NCBI RefSeq assembly: GCF_004210375.1
Contig: NC_134830.1
Span: forward strand, 47,807,094 to 47,871,093
DNA: 64,000 nt
Source of the DNA: Tachypleus tridentatus
Taxonomy: Eukaryota; Arthropoda; Merostomata; Xiphosura; Limulidae
Direction: 5' to 3'
Both the position numbers and the translations under genes were made by a program. The notes beneath the pieces are model-generated. The model did not search any database. It was given only the letters and a program-made list of their open reading frames with translations, and was not told the DNA's origin. Below are positions 37,246-48,823 of the stretch, piece by piece. Each line of letters begins with the position of its first letter. The stretch's first letter is position 1.

Positions 37246-37532
37246 GGCCCGGCATGGCCAAGCGTGTTAAGGCGTGCGTGCGAATCGCAATCTGAGGGTC
37301 GCGGGTTCGCATCCGCGTCGCGCCAAACATGCTCGCCCTCCCAGCCGTGGGGGCGTTATAATGTGACGGTCAATCCCACTATTCGTTGGTAAAAGAGTAG
37401 CCCAAGAGTTGGTGGTGGGTGGTGATGATTAGCTGCCTTCCCCCTAGTCTTACACTGCTAAATTAGGGACGGCTAGTACATATAGCCCTCGAGTAGCTTT
37501 GTGCGAAATTCCAAAACAAACAAACAAACAAG
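37246..37532 (+). repeat. Full-length SINE (family A) with target duplication
   Basis: Plus-strand reference copy: GGCCCGGCATGGCCAAGCGT (A-box), TCGCGGGTTCGCATCCGC (B-box), GTGGGGGCGTTATAATGTGA, CCACTATTCGTTGGTAAAAG, TCGAGTAGCTTTGTGCGAAA and a (CAAA)n tail. The 10-bp direct repeat ACTTTCTCTT flanks it at 37236-37245 and 37533-37542. Confidence 0.95.
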
Positions 37533-37542
37533 ACTTTCTCTT

Positions 37543-38376
37543 ATACGTATCTGCATGCAGATTTTCCAAAAAATCAATAGTTTACTAAAACCATTAGTTA
37601 CTTCTGAACTTAATAGCTTCAACTGCATATATTTTACAAATAATATAAAAATGTTTCTCAGAAGTTATACCTATTTATGACCTATAACATAAAATAGGAA
37701 ATCACTTTTCTAGTTTATGAAATGCCTACGGAGAGTTAAGCCTACTTTATTTTATCTCTTCCCTATTATTCTAAGCTAGAGCTCGATTATTGTTTTAGCG
37801 AAGTGTAATACAATAAGATTTTAAATACAGCATATATAAATCCAGCAAGAACTAAAATATTTTATTGTTTTAATGGATTTCATTGTTAGACAGATTGTTT
37901 AGGATTATTCGAATGAACCAAACGCAAAATCCACTCCACTCAGTAATAAAGAAATCATTTTATTTCTTTGTTTACAATTGTTATAATTTGTCTTCACTTT
38001 CTTCACAGCTTTATAAAAGATATTAACACAACGATTTCACTCACTTCAAAATTCTTTTTTGCATTTCGGAAAATTCTCTTATTTTTATCTCCAGTGCTTT
38101 CATCGTACCCAAACTCAATATTCCTATGACTGAAATCAAAACTAACAATCTCGCTATATATCACAAACTCACTTTTTACTAATCTCTCTAGTCGACTTGT
38201 TATTCATACCTCACGTGCCTTAATTCGTTTCTTACATTTTCAAGAAATTTATAGTCATGAAATTATTTCTAGATAAATAAGATACAAATGTCTAAGTTAA
38301 ATATAGACTATACTAGTGTCTCTTCTTATATTCTGATGTTTCTAAAATAGTAATATCACAAATAACAACAAAACAA
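37543..38376. other. Intergenic, nothing recognised
   Basis: AT-rich sequence between two SINEs, with no coding signal. Confidence 0.4.
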
Positions 38377-38650
38377 TTTGTTTGTTTTGGAATTTCGCAC
38401 AAAGCTACACGAGGGCTATCTGTGCTAGCCGTCCCTAATTTAGCAGTTTAAGACTGGTGGGAAGGCAGCTAGTCATCACCACCCACCACCAACTCTTGGG
38501 CTACTCTTTTACCAACGAATAGTGGGATTGACCGTCACATTATACACCCCCACGGCTGGGAGGGTGAGCATGTTTAGCGCGACGCGGGCGCGAACCCGCG
38601 ACCCTCGGATTACAAGTCGCACGCCTTACGCGCTTGGCGATGCCAGGCCT
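38377..38650 (-). repeat. Full-length SINE (family A)
   Basis: Complete minus-strand copy, from the TTTGTTTGTTTTGGAATTTC tail side to the CGCTTGGCGATGCCAGGCC head. The head is slightly damaged (CTTACGCGC). Confidence 0.9.
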
Positions 38651-38939
38651 CACTGGCAAAAGTAAGTAAGACCTTGATATTCTACTTTTAAAACCTCAGT
38701 ACTTGAAACAATTTATGCCAGAAGAGTTGCTATACGTTTCACAGCAGCAATTACAATTAATAATAAATTGTTTTAGCTATAAGTAAGTAGCAAATGGTTA
38801 ACTAAAGAAATAAAATATACAGTCGAAATAACTACGATTATACGATATTGTTGTTATTGGTTCACATTGTCTACACTTCATAGAAAAAATCTCAGAACCA
38901 CTATTGCTCTGTGGGAAACTATACTTTCTTGGATTTAAG

Positions 38940-39064
38940 TTGCCCCTAGTGACTCAGTAGTAAGTTTTCGGAATTTAATGCTAAATATCGGGGTTTAATA
39001 TCTGTGACAGACACTGCACGGATAGCACAACAGGTAGCTTTCTGCTCAGCTGCAAAAAGACAAA
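38940..39064 (+). repeat. Short SINE (family B), degenerate
   Basis: GTTGCCCCTAGTGACTCAGT head, CGGGGTTTAATATCTGTGAC B-box area and GTAGCTTTCTGCTCAGC near the tail. Confidence 0.65.
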
Positions 39065-39292
39065 TGTATACTCAATTAAGTAAACATATTAATGCGTATA
39101 TATATATATATATATATGTATACATCCACTGGTAATAACACTGCAACAGCAGAACAGGCAGAAATTCAAGGAGTTAGTCATACCAAGTTAATAGCTACAA
39201 TTGTCAGCGTGTTGTGACGATAAGTGACAAAAGCACATTAAATTTTAATTTGCATAATTTACAATAATTTTAATGATATTAATATTCATAAA

Positions 39293-39540
39293 TTTGTTTG
39301 TTTTCGCGCAAAGATACACGATGCCTCTCTGCTTTATCCATTCCTAATTTTAAAATAAGATATTACATAGAAAGCAGCGCCATCCACTTTCAACTATTTG
39401 CTACACTATACTAATAAATTGTGGGATTGATTATCACATGGTAACACGTCAACAGATAAACAGGGCGAGCATGTTCGGCGACAGGTTATGATTATGAATC
39501 CCGTAGATTGGGAGTCGAGTACCCTAGTCACCAGCCCATA
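39293..39540 (-). repeat. SINE (family A), strongly degenerate
   Basis: TTCGCGCAAAGATACACGAT, CTAATAAATTGTGGGATTGA and GGGCGAGCATGTTCGGCG align to the family on the minus strand. A TA microsatellite lies just upstream (39094-39117). Confidence 0.65.
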
Positions 39541-39960
39541 TCAAATCATATTCATAAATCATACATTAATGTGTTAGACAAAGTAGATTCAAAGTTTTGA
39601 TTAACAAAAGAAATATTTCTTTACTCATTTTGTATATCTAAGGTGTACAACTTCTCAAACCTGCTGACTGGTTTATTTTCCTTGGCTTATGGTACGACAT
39701 CTTATCCTTTATGGAAACTTATTACCTTTTAAATGGGAAAACCCACTTCATATAGAAGGAATCCAGTGGTGATTTCACTCTTGGCGCGGTAGGCCTACTC
39801 TCTAAGTGGTCTAGACAGAGGCTTCGGGGTTCTCAGTAGGTCAGCCTTCCTCTGGTGAAGTCTTCTTTGAAGTTAACCATTTGACTATTGCCCAATCGAA
39901 GATAATTACAGTTAATTTGCAGATGTTATTTGGCCTGGACCATTTTAGGCTCTGCTCTCT

Positions 39961-41360
39961 TCTACTTTAAACTACTTATTTTACGTTTCTGTCGTTGTTA
40001 TTATTGAAAGTTAATCCTTGATAATGTTTGCGTAGCTTACTGTAAACTGTGAAGGAGCCAAATCTGTAATTCATGTCAGTTCTCAACATGAACTCTTTCT
40101 CGATGTCAACCATGTGGTGTAGAGAAGGTTCCTTGTTGAGAATGGCGTCTAACTTTCTCCTCGCTAGAACTTCGGTCATCGTCAGATTCACAAAGTGCTT
40201 TCTCTACCCATACCAGCCGTTTTTAAATATATAATTTGTGACTACTTGCTCTTCCTATTAATCTATTTTCCTTGTTTCACCTCTGGAAGCAGCTTCTAAG
40301 CTTTTATTAGCAAATCTGTGAAATAACAGTAACTGCTAAATCAGTGGTAATTAATCAGTTTCAGAGCTTCCTATTAACTCATTAATCTGGGCTAGTTTAA
40401 ATAAGATTCGTATTATTTCAGTTGGAGTAGATGGAGTGTTCTCTTTAATTACTATTAACAGTTGATTCGTGCAATGTCGGATCTTATGTCCATCTTTTTC
40501 ATAAATATAACAGTTTCTACCCTTTTTTTTGTAATACTTTGAGGATGGTTTTTGCTTCCTATAGGCTGTAGTTCACGGCAATATACCTGATGTTGTAGTT
40601 GGAACATCTACTGTCTGATGATTTATTTCTTTGATGTTGAGTAACCAGTTGTATAATTAACCGTTTGAAGTCTTCTAGACTTCCACCCACTGATTCAGGT
40701 TCCAACAGAACCTTGTTTTTTTTTTAATTTCGCACAAAACTACTTAAGGGCTATCTGTGCTAGCCGCCCCTAATTTAGCAGTGAAAGACTAGAGGGAAGG
40801 CAGCTAGTCATCACCACCCACCGCCAACTCTTGGGCTACTCTTTTACCAACGAATAGTGGTATTGACTGTCACATTATAACGCCCCCACGGATGAAAGGG
40901 CGAGCATGTTTGGTGTGACCGGGATTCGAACTCGCGACCCTCGGATTAAGAGTCGAACGTCTTAACACACTTGGCCATGCCGGGCCCCAACAGAACCTAA
41001 ACATAAACATTGAACCTGACCAGTTCTCAGGTCCACAAATTAGTTGCACGACAATAAATCCATCATCTCATGTGGAGTGAAGATTAGATAATTAGATAAA
41101 TTTTTCCGCATTTTCAGGCAAGTTCTCCTCCTTCTTCATCTGCTCTTAAACTTTGATGTAGAGACTTTCTTCAGATGTCATCCTGTTTCATAAGGCAATC
41201 ACTAACTGCTGGTAGTTGTTACAGTGATTTATTTAAGGTTGTTAAAGCTGGTTCCTTTAAAGGTTGTTGTTCACTATTCCATCCAATGACTTTAAAAAAA
41301 TATTTCAAACTGTCCTTGAAAAACTCTTCATGGTAATATTCTGTCATTGTCTACTGGTTT
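39961..41360 (-). pseudogene. Decayed retroelement gag-like coding region
   Basis: Several minus-strand segments in different frames look like one old gag. About 41355-41230 reads MTEYYHEEFFKDSLKYFF and ends at a stop. About 40715-40600 includes ESVGGSLEDFKRLIIQLV. About 40560-40390 has a basic stretch (SSKYYKKKG) and then CYIYEKDGHKIRHC, a CCHC zinc knuckle with the second Cys changed to Tyr. An open stretch at 40191-39976 (TEVLARRKLDAILNKEPSLH) may be part of the same element. Many stops and shifts make it non-functional. The retroelement class is not resolved, and no reverse transcriptase is seen nearby. Confidence 0.55.
40714..40986 (-). repeat. Full-length SINE (family A) inside the gag-like remnant
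   Basis: Complete copy flanked by the 12-bp direct repeat CCAACAGAACCT at 40702-40713 and 40987-40998. Removing it and one repeat rejoins the surrounding gag-like sequence, so the SINE arrived after the retroelement. Confidence 0.94.
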
Positions 41361-43033
41361 TTCTGTTAGTGAATGTTATTAAACAGGGCTACTATATTAT
41401 GAAACTTGATGAGATAATGGTTTAGTTGGAGTAGTCCTTCAGTCATAGATGGCACATTTGTAATGGTAATTACAGGTGTAAAACAAAATATTTTTCGTAT
41501 TCCATACGTCATAATTAACGATGTTTAATGTTGCGAATGTTGAGAAAACGTAAAGAGAGAGAGAGGTGTTACTGTATTGATTCTAGTTTAATACACATGT
41601 CGACATCTTGAAGTTCAATATGGATTTTAATTTTATTTTACCTAAATAATCCTTGTCCTGACACCAGTGCAGTGACAATTTCTATTATTCACTGGGATAA
41701 TTCTATGGAAAATTCATGTGTAATTAGCCACAATGAAAGAGTTTTATTTCTTCGACTATAAGTTTTACATGTTAACATAAATGATATTTGCAGATAGGCC
41801 TAATTTCAGAGTGCTCAGTGCATAATGAAAATCCAGATTCACTTGTTAAATCTACTTCGTACATATCACTCATTTTCTTATGTTTTATTACTTCATCGAA
41901 ATACAAACTGAATATTTATAAAACCGAAGTAACGAACATTTATCAAACAAACTCATAACTTAATAGTCTCTCTACCTATCGTAACGTGCTTCACATATAA
42001 AGCTAAAACTGTTTCTCCAACTCTGTAGAAAACTCTTGTCATTGAGCCACATCTATAACATAACGTGATAAACCCCGCTAGAAAAAATAATACAAACATC
42101 TAAAGTGCAACGGTCAGTTTATGCATTTCAATAAAATTTAAAGCAATGCTGGGAAATATAAATAAAGTAAATTGGTGTTGATCATGTGATCTATAACAAA
42201 ACTGTGAGAAATCTGGTAAAAAACTAGCTGTACTGTTGCACCTAACGATCCAACATAGAAACACTTGTTTGTGGGTCTCAAATGTAGAATCCTGGTTAAA
42301 GCTACATATGTGTATATGTATGTGAAGTGTAGGTTTATTTCATTTTCATGCACTTTTTACTCTGTAGTTCTTTAACCAGATCTGAAGATTATGTCACGGA
42401 ATTTGCTGTTTGATGTTTTAACTTTAATTTTGTTCTAAACTTCAAGAAACTAAGTAAGATCCAGAGACACTCTTAAGCCTAGTATCTCATTAAGAACGAA
42501 CCTGAAAGCATTTATTTAACAGTAAATAAGTTTAACGCAGTTTAACTGATAAAATAGTCTTCTATTAAATTAACCTTGCGAAGAAATGTTCTGTTTCCAA
42601 ACATCTTATTCATTTAACACTTATTTCTCCACCCCATGTTTATCACGCGATTCACCATTCAGTAAACGTAACAAGTGTTTAGGCCTTATATAAATTTAGT
42701 CATGTATGCGTAGAGTAACAATGAAGTTTCTACTTCCAGGTTAATGCTTAATTTTGTGTATTTTTTCATCACGAGCTGACTGTTTATATAGCAGTTTTAC
42801 CATTGACTTTTTATACTTTAGAAGTATCAGAAATTGGCTGATCTAATAAAAATCTTGGTGAAGGAACATACAAGTTTTTATTGTTATAACATAAGTGTTC
42901 TGCTAAATGTCAACAACGTTGCAGATTAGACAAGTTATGAATATAATTGATGGTCATTTTTTAAAATGAAAACTTCATGTGCAACATTCTCGGTATCTTT
43001 TTCTAGCCTCAAAGGTTTCTCTTCCCCTTTTCA
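41361..43033. other. Intergenic, nothing recognised
   Basis: AT-rich sequence with no convincing ORF or repeat array. Confidence 0.4.
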
Positions 43034-43647
43034 TTTGTAACTTTATATATATATATACATTGTAGGCCAAAATCTTAAGGCCAATGAACATAAAGAAAAA
43101 ATATGCATTTTGCGTTGTTAGACTGAACCACGGACGTAGATTTTTTATACCCGATGGGGGGGATGATTTTTGCAACCACTTATGTGGACTGTTCAATTTG
43201 CAAATTGGTAATCTCTGATTACGTGAACCTGAAAGCTGTAAACATGCAGTCACAGAGTAATCTTGTTGCCATGATACTTCAAGGTTTCCACGTAGGTTTG
43301 TATAAGTGAGGTTTTGTGAACAGTTTTCAAAATGTTAATAGAATAATTACAAATGTGTCACAAATTAACTGCCACATGAATTTATTCCTGCACACTGCAC
43401 AGTATAAAAGATGGCCATTATACTCAACAAGGTTACAAATAACTTTCATTGCATGAATTACGTTTTCAAATATTAATAAAATTAGTAATTACCCTTGATA
43501 AGTTTATATCTACTGAAAAACTGTTCATGTTGTTTGATAAAAATAATTAAAATGGCTTTGCGAACTCTTGAAAATTACAGATTAATACAAAGTAGCACAT
43601 AATTATTCATACTTTTCATTCAAGTAAGATTCATTTAGTCCTCTAGT

Positions 43648-45566
43648 CTACATGTTCCCAACGTCGACCCCCCTTTGTGATGATCTGTTTATGAATTTTT
43701 TCATAAGCTCTTCTATATTTATCTTGTCGACCTCATCTTTGTGAGTGTGACAAACTGCCACATGGTTGAGGCGGCACTGAGACATAATTGACCTTAACCA
43801 CGTCTTCAACCATCTTAATGCAGAAAAGCTGCGTTCACATTCGCACTTGGATACTGGACATACAAGCAAATTTTTCATGAGAAGAAATACTTCACTAAAC
43901 ATCTTCTGGCTTGTTTCATGCATTTTACAGTAAGCATCCTTCGCACCTTTCAGAGATACTGCTTTTTTTGTTCCTTTGAACATGGACAACTGAAACTCGA
44001 GCCGTTGTGCAGAGATTTCTGGATAGAAGTTTATAACCGAGTTGTCAATCTTGCCAGATGTGATCATGTTCTCAAATGCCAGATATTGCCTCAAGTCATT
44101 GTTGTCTGCATTGAATATAGTGGTCAGATGTTCTATGACTGTGTCCACAAATTCAAAATATTGGCTTCTGTAATAATCTCTAGCTGTTGCAGAATGATGT
44201 GTTGAGCCATCAACTGTGATCCTTCTGGGAGTCTGCGAATGCGTGATAGTTCACTAGGCACTAGATCTAGGGAAGTTACCTTTTTCTCAGCTTCATCAAA
44301 TATCTTGTTGTAATTTTCCTCTGTTCGAAATACCCGCAATTGCTCAACTGTCATTGCAGATGCTTCAATCATGTCAGATACTGTCACTGATTTTGCTTGG
44401 AATGCACGGTTTAGTTCCTCTAATGCAGCTAATGGATGCTGAGCCATCAACAATCCTAAAACTGTCTTTCCTTTGTCGAATCTGTTCAGCAGACCTCATG
44501 CTTTCACTGTTACATCTGATTTTTCATTTGCTAATTCAGACAAAGAATTAACAATGTCACTGTAATGATTATTAGCACATGTAATTGCAAATAGGCGGCA
44601 CAACCAGCGTGTTGGACACAGTGGACGGATGTATTTAAGTGGACCATTGTGGCTGTCTGACGATACAATATTTTCAAAGATTGTTTTGTATTTGCCTGAC
44701 CTCTGAAGCAAGACACCAAGTTCATGTACCCACTGGAACATTTCCATTATTTCATTCTGAGCCTCGGGTGATGTGAATATGGTTTTCTTTGACAAGTAAG
44801 TCGTTAACTTAGGATCTTCCTTTTCCACGAGCTTCATTAACTGCAGGAAGTTCCCCTTCGTATTAGTATGTCCACATAATGCTAAACCTTGACGCAGTAA
44901 GAAACGTAAACTTCTGAATATTTTGGCTAGACTTCTATTGCATTCTTCTTGCTGCTTCTTTTTCCATCATGTAGCTGAACAGTCACTGGAGTTACATCAA
45001 GTGAATCTTTTGAAGATATAGGGAATCTGTGCTGAGAGGAGGATTGGTGTTCGTTGAATTTCTGTTTTGTCTTTTTCCAGTTGCAAAAACCTGTGGATAT
45101 GAAGGTATACTCCAGTGGCCTCTGCAATTTCCCTGTAAAAAGACCTCTGTTTTTCGTCTTGGCACAATGAATGCATATGACTTTTTGAGTCTGATTGTCG
45201 AAGTGCAGCCATGGGAACTCATCAAACCACTTACCCTGGAAGTTGATATTTTGAGATTTTGCTTTCTGTCGTGGTATTAGTTGTGCGTCTGGATGATATG
45301 GCTTTCCACACTATCTGTGGAGTGTCAGATTTTTCATTACTGCACAAACGTGTTTCACAACTATATGGTGGTTCATAATGTGCAATAGTTGCATAAGCAT
45401 TTTTAGACTCGTCCTCTGATGATCATGGTATTTCCTCTGTATAGCAAGTTTCTATTTCTTTCCTTGAGGTTGTTGGATTATCTGCATCTGCATTATCTCT
45501 TGTAGTAATAGTAACTGGATTGCAGAACTGTCTAATATCGGAAAGTTTCAGACGCTTGCTTGTCAT
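43648..45566 (-). pseudogene. hAT transposase with TTF-type zinc finger, catalytic core deleted
   Basis: Reading right to left: ATG at 45564-45566 with MTSKRLKLSDIRQFCNPV, an in-frame TGA near 45425, and a frame change near 45270. A TTF-type zinc finger follows (WFDEFPWLHF, CIHCAKTKNRGLFTG, FCNWKKTKQKFNEH, ending SSQHR), then RFLLRQGLALCGHTNTKGN and TSPEAQNEIMEMF. It jumps directly to HELGVLLQRSGKYKTIF and LCPTRWLCR, so roughly 200 residues that normally carry the first catalytic acids are missing. A stop lies at about 44494 and a frame change at about 44140. The C-terminal hAT dimerisation region ends the frame (CECERSFSALRWLKTWLRS, RLNHVAVCH; stop at 43648). It resembles ZMYM1-like / hAT proteins of other animals. 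Inactive. Confidence 0.93.
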
Positions 45567-46363
45567 AATTGGAATCTGTTTCCCAGATGACTCAACAGGC
45601 TAAAATACAGTCTTTATTAAAAAACTCTACAACGAACGAAGATAGAACAGAATGGAAGTAGGATCTTACTTACACTTGGTAGATATTTAGGTTAAATTAT
45701 CATTTCGTTCTCCAAATGCCGAACGAAAAATAACCAGGGGCGGTCAAAAACTATTGTTTCTCTTCACCCCACACAAGGCAAGAATAAGTTACTCAACTGA
45801 TCACGGAGATAATTAGGTGAATTGTAGTGGCTTGTTAGTTATTTTTCATGAGCGATGGTCATGAATGACCTCGAAGTTGACAGATTATTATGTTTAATTG
45901 AGGAGGAGCGTCGAGAAAAGCTGAGAAGCGGCGCGGCCTGCCGGAGAGAGAACGAAGGACGACGGGGAAGGTTCAGTACAACACTCACAAGCGTCCGAAG
46001 AATTGTGTGAATAAAGCTGACATGGAGAGAGCAGAGAGATGCAAACACAGTATGCCGACATGATTAGGTCTCGTGACTGGAATGTATTAGACTTTAAATA
46101 CTTAAAATTTAAATACTAAAGTGACGTACCTCTTTTCAGGGCTAGGATCTATAGATCCTACGAAATGGAACTTTTGATGTGGGGGGGGGAACGGGAATAC
46201 CCCGAGAAAACCCACTTTCACGACCAGGGCGCCGAATATAGGCCCTGGTCGTGCCCGGAAGAGGAGCTGTAAAGAAAGAAAATACACAGATTAATAACAA
46301 GAGACATACAGTGACACTTACAATTATAAAGCAAATGATAATAATAAAACATAGAGGTAGTAA
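45567..46363. other. Interior of the hAT element, mostly unassigned
   Basis: A minus-strand acceptor-like sequence (GACTGTATTTTAG) sits at 45601-45613, just before the transposase ATG, so a 5' intron is possible. A G run at 46181-46190 and a GC-rich palindrome at 46219-46253 stand out from the AT-rich background. Confidence 0.45.
46219..46253. repeat. 12-bp perfect palindrome
   Basis: Arms CACGACCAGGGC (46219-46230) and GCCCTGGTCGTG (46242-46253) enclose an 11-base loop. GC-rich within the hAT interior. On the minus strand it follows a good acceptor-like sequence (TTTCTTTCTTTACAG). Confidence 0.85.
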
Positions 46364-47340
46364 CTAGGATGCGTTTCGAACGATGAAGACGACTGTTCTG
46401 AAGGATTTGGCTGATAATCTGTGACGCATGGGTCGAATTTTTCGCTTGGGCGAGGGAGAAATGATGAAATTCTTGTTTCTATGCAGCATATTTTTAATCG
46501 GGAAGTCTAGCAGTGTAAACTTGCTGGAGGATCTCGTGATGCGTATATCTTCAGGATACTGGATTTTTTGATGAATCATGTCTATCTTAGTTTGAGAAAC
46601 CGCGTCTGCTGTTTGGATATTGTCAGTCGAGGCAGAGGATTCACAAGTTTTAGACTCTTCAGTGATGGTTTGTGTGCTCTGTGATATTTTGTTATCGAAA
46701 TCCGTTTAGGTATACTTGTCTGATGTTTGATTTTCGGTTTGCGGGGTGGCTATGGGCGAAGTGGATATTCAGCTAGGTTGTAGTACAGGTGTAGGTTGCT
46801 TAGGAGTTTTAGGATTTGTTGGGTGGCGTCGGGGGCGTTCGGCACTAAAATGGAATATGTGGTAGTAGCAGCCATTCCGTAGAATGGTATCGGCAATAGG
46901 TTTACTGGGTGTTACAATTTTCATGAAGTTAGCAGCTTGACGGGAGGATTTTGAATAAATCCGGTGCACGGCATTTATCACTGACTGGGTTTGATTTTCA
47001 ACGGCGCACTTAATTTCACACGGTTGAATGGGATGGTGTACTCATCTTAGGAAAACTGTGAACGGGCTAGTAGGGCTTTTCGTGAGTGCACAACTGATTT
47101 TCATAGGGGTATTCCATGGCTTGCAAAGGTAGGACAAGTCTTCGGGCGTAGACGGCTGGAGAAGGATTCCCCCTCGGCGTAGAATTCGCGTTCTTGACGG
47201 GTCACTGGAAGTGCCTGGCTTAGCTTGCGCAATAAATGTGGCAACTAGAAGAGGCGAAAGGTGAGGTGGCAGGCCGTCGACGATTACCGGCGGAACCGTT
47301 GGCGGGGTCGGCACAGCAGGATCTGGAAACGACAACGACA
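46364..47340 (-). pseudogene. Gag-like ORF inside the hAT element, interrupted by stops
   Basis: One minus-strand frame carries MSLSFPDPAVPTPPTVPP (ATG at 47338-47340), a proline-rich start, then RILRRGGILLQPSTPEDLSY, and after a TGA at 47042 continues without shift: HHPIQPCEIKCAVENQTQSV, NAVHRIYSKSSRQAANF, CYYHIFHFSAERPRRHPTNP. A stop near 46769 follows, then SSKFTLLDFPIKNML to 46364. The layout (proline-rich leader, an alpha/beta-like segment, then a basic HPTNPKTPK-type stretch) resembles ORF1/gag nucleic-acid-binding proteins of retroelements, but no zinc knuckle or reverse transcriptase follows. It may be a nested retroelement fragment or captured cargo. Function is unknown. Confidence 0.5.
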
Positions 47341-48823
47341 TTCTGGTATAGCAGGAGAAAAATAGAAACACGTCTGACTAGCACGGAGTCAAAGCTGTGT
47401 CTCCAAAAATCTTGCCTTCTAAACCTCAGTCTCTCAATGGAAGTAGGACTGAACTGCACAATATATTTAAGTCGAACGCGCGAACATCACAGTAACTACC
47501 TAGCCGACTGACCGCCTGGGCATCGCTGGGATAATAATGTGTGCTAGTTACAACACACGTAATTGCAAGTTTCTCAAAAAATACTTAAACAATCACAACT
47601 ATATTATATTCCTGTTAAAGCTCATCAAAATGCAAACACGTTGTGATATAATGTATATAAGCACGTCTATTAAATAAAAACAACTAAACAAACACTAGCA
47701 ATACAATACGAGTAGAGGTTTCAAGCCGTTGAAATTTGTGTTCTAATTATAGAAGAAAATACAATATTTTTACTATCTATGATAAGAGAATATATTGTTC
47801 TTTTACCACAAAGCACCAGCAATTTATTAGATGGCGGTGATAATCTGAAATTTCATGGATTAATGAGGGTCACAAACACAGGTCTAATGAGCCCTGTTGT
47901 AAAATCGAGGCTCAAACTAAAGGAGTAGTGGAGGGTGATGTAGGGCGCGTCAGAATCCGAGCGGCCTGAATCTGTCGTTAGCTGTACACTAAACGTACAC
48001 TATGGTCAGCTGCTTCGGCAGCTGAGGAGAGTAAGGCTTTCGACAATACAACCGGCTAGACATGCATAAAAACAAATGACGTAGGAAAACCGCACTATAT
48101 ACACATAAGATTGATGCAGCTACAAGCTACAAATGGCCTGCCAGATCTAGATCACAGGAGTTCACGCTTGGGAGTAATATTTTCGAATTTTATGCTCTGT
48201 TCAATCTGTTGTGATGAAAATTTTACTTAATCTTACACTACGTACAAGATGTATGTAGATTCTGTGATAGTACTTGTAAGCCTTGCATGCATACTTAGGT
48301 CTACTGACTGATACTTATGAAGTATCGCTTAGATCGAAAAGCTTAGAAGCACGCCTATATTAAAGATGTACATTTCGGCTACTGAAAAAGCCTTTATGTA
48401 ATTCGATTGGTAAGAACACGAGAATCACAAGAACAAACATACAATTTGTAGGCATGTGATGCAATAAAACAATTCAACAGAAAAAACTGTAGGGGGGATG
48501 ATTGTATGCACCATACCCCCCACCTAAAATGAAGAGCGGATGTTTCTCCCATCCCCCCAGGATCTACGCCTCTGGACTCAACCACTTATTTGAGTAAAGC
48601 TTTGAAAGATGAAAATAAGAAAAGGAAAAATAAAAATAAAAACCTTTTTTCGCATTTAATAGGGAAAACGTGAACAGTATGAAATTAGCGTAAATACTAG
48701 CTGGTCAAAAGTTTAAGACCATACTGAAACGAAGCGTTAATCGGTAAACACGTCACGAAATTTAGTCATTTGTGTTGAAGCATTAGCGTTGTCAACAACT
48801 CCTGTGTTACATTGGGTAAAACC

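Larger units (their letters stand above)
43129..48574 (-). mobile_element. hAT-type DNA transposon, 5.4 kb, 8-bp target duplication
   Basis: Inserted in the Tc3-like copy 2. The ends are CACGGACGTAGAT and, read from the other side, CAGAGGCGTAGAT, each followed within a few bases by a G run and GATG. The flanking 8-bp direct repeats GACTGAAC (43121-43128) and GACTCAAC (48575-48582) differ at one base. An 8-bp duplication and CAG-type ends are hallmarks of hAT elements. It contains a decayed hAT transposase (43648-45566) and a gag-like ORF (46364-47340), both on the minus strand. The flanks at 43130-43640 and 47460-48570 hold no recognised gene. Confidence 0.92.

Noticed and set aside
39976-40191. 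Independent 71-residue gene on the minus strand
   Set aside because: It has no start context and lies in line with the decayed gag-like region, so it is treated as part of that remnant.
45839-46287. Minus-strand ORFs of 61 and 69 residues inside the hAT element
   Set aside because: Low-complexity Ser/Leu/Pro composition over the C run and palindrome, with no recognisable domain.
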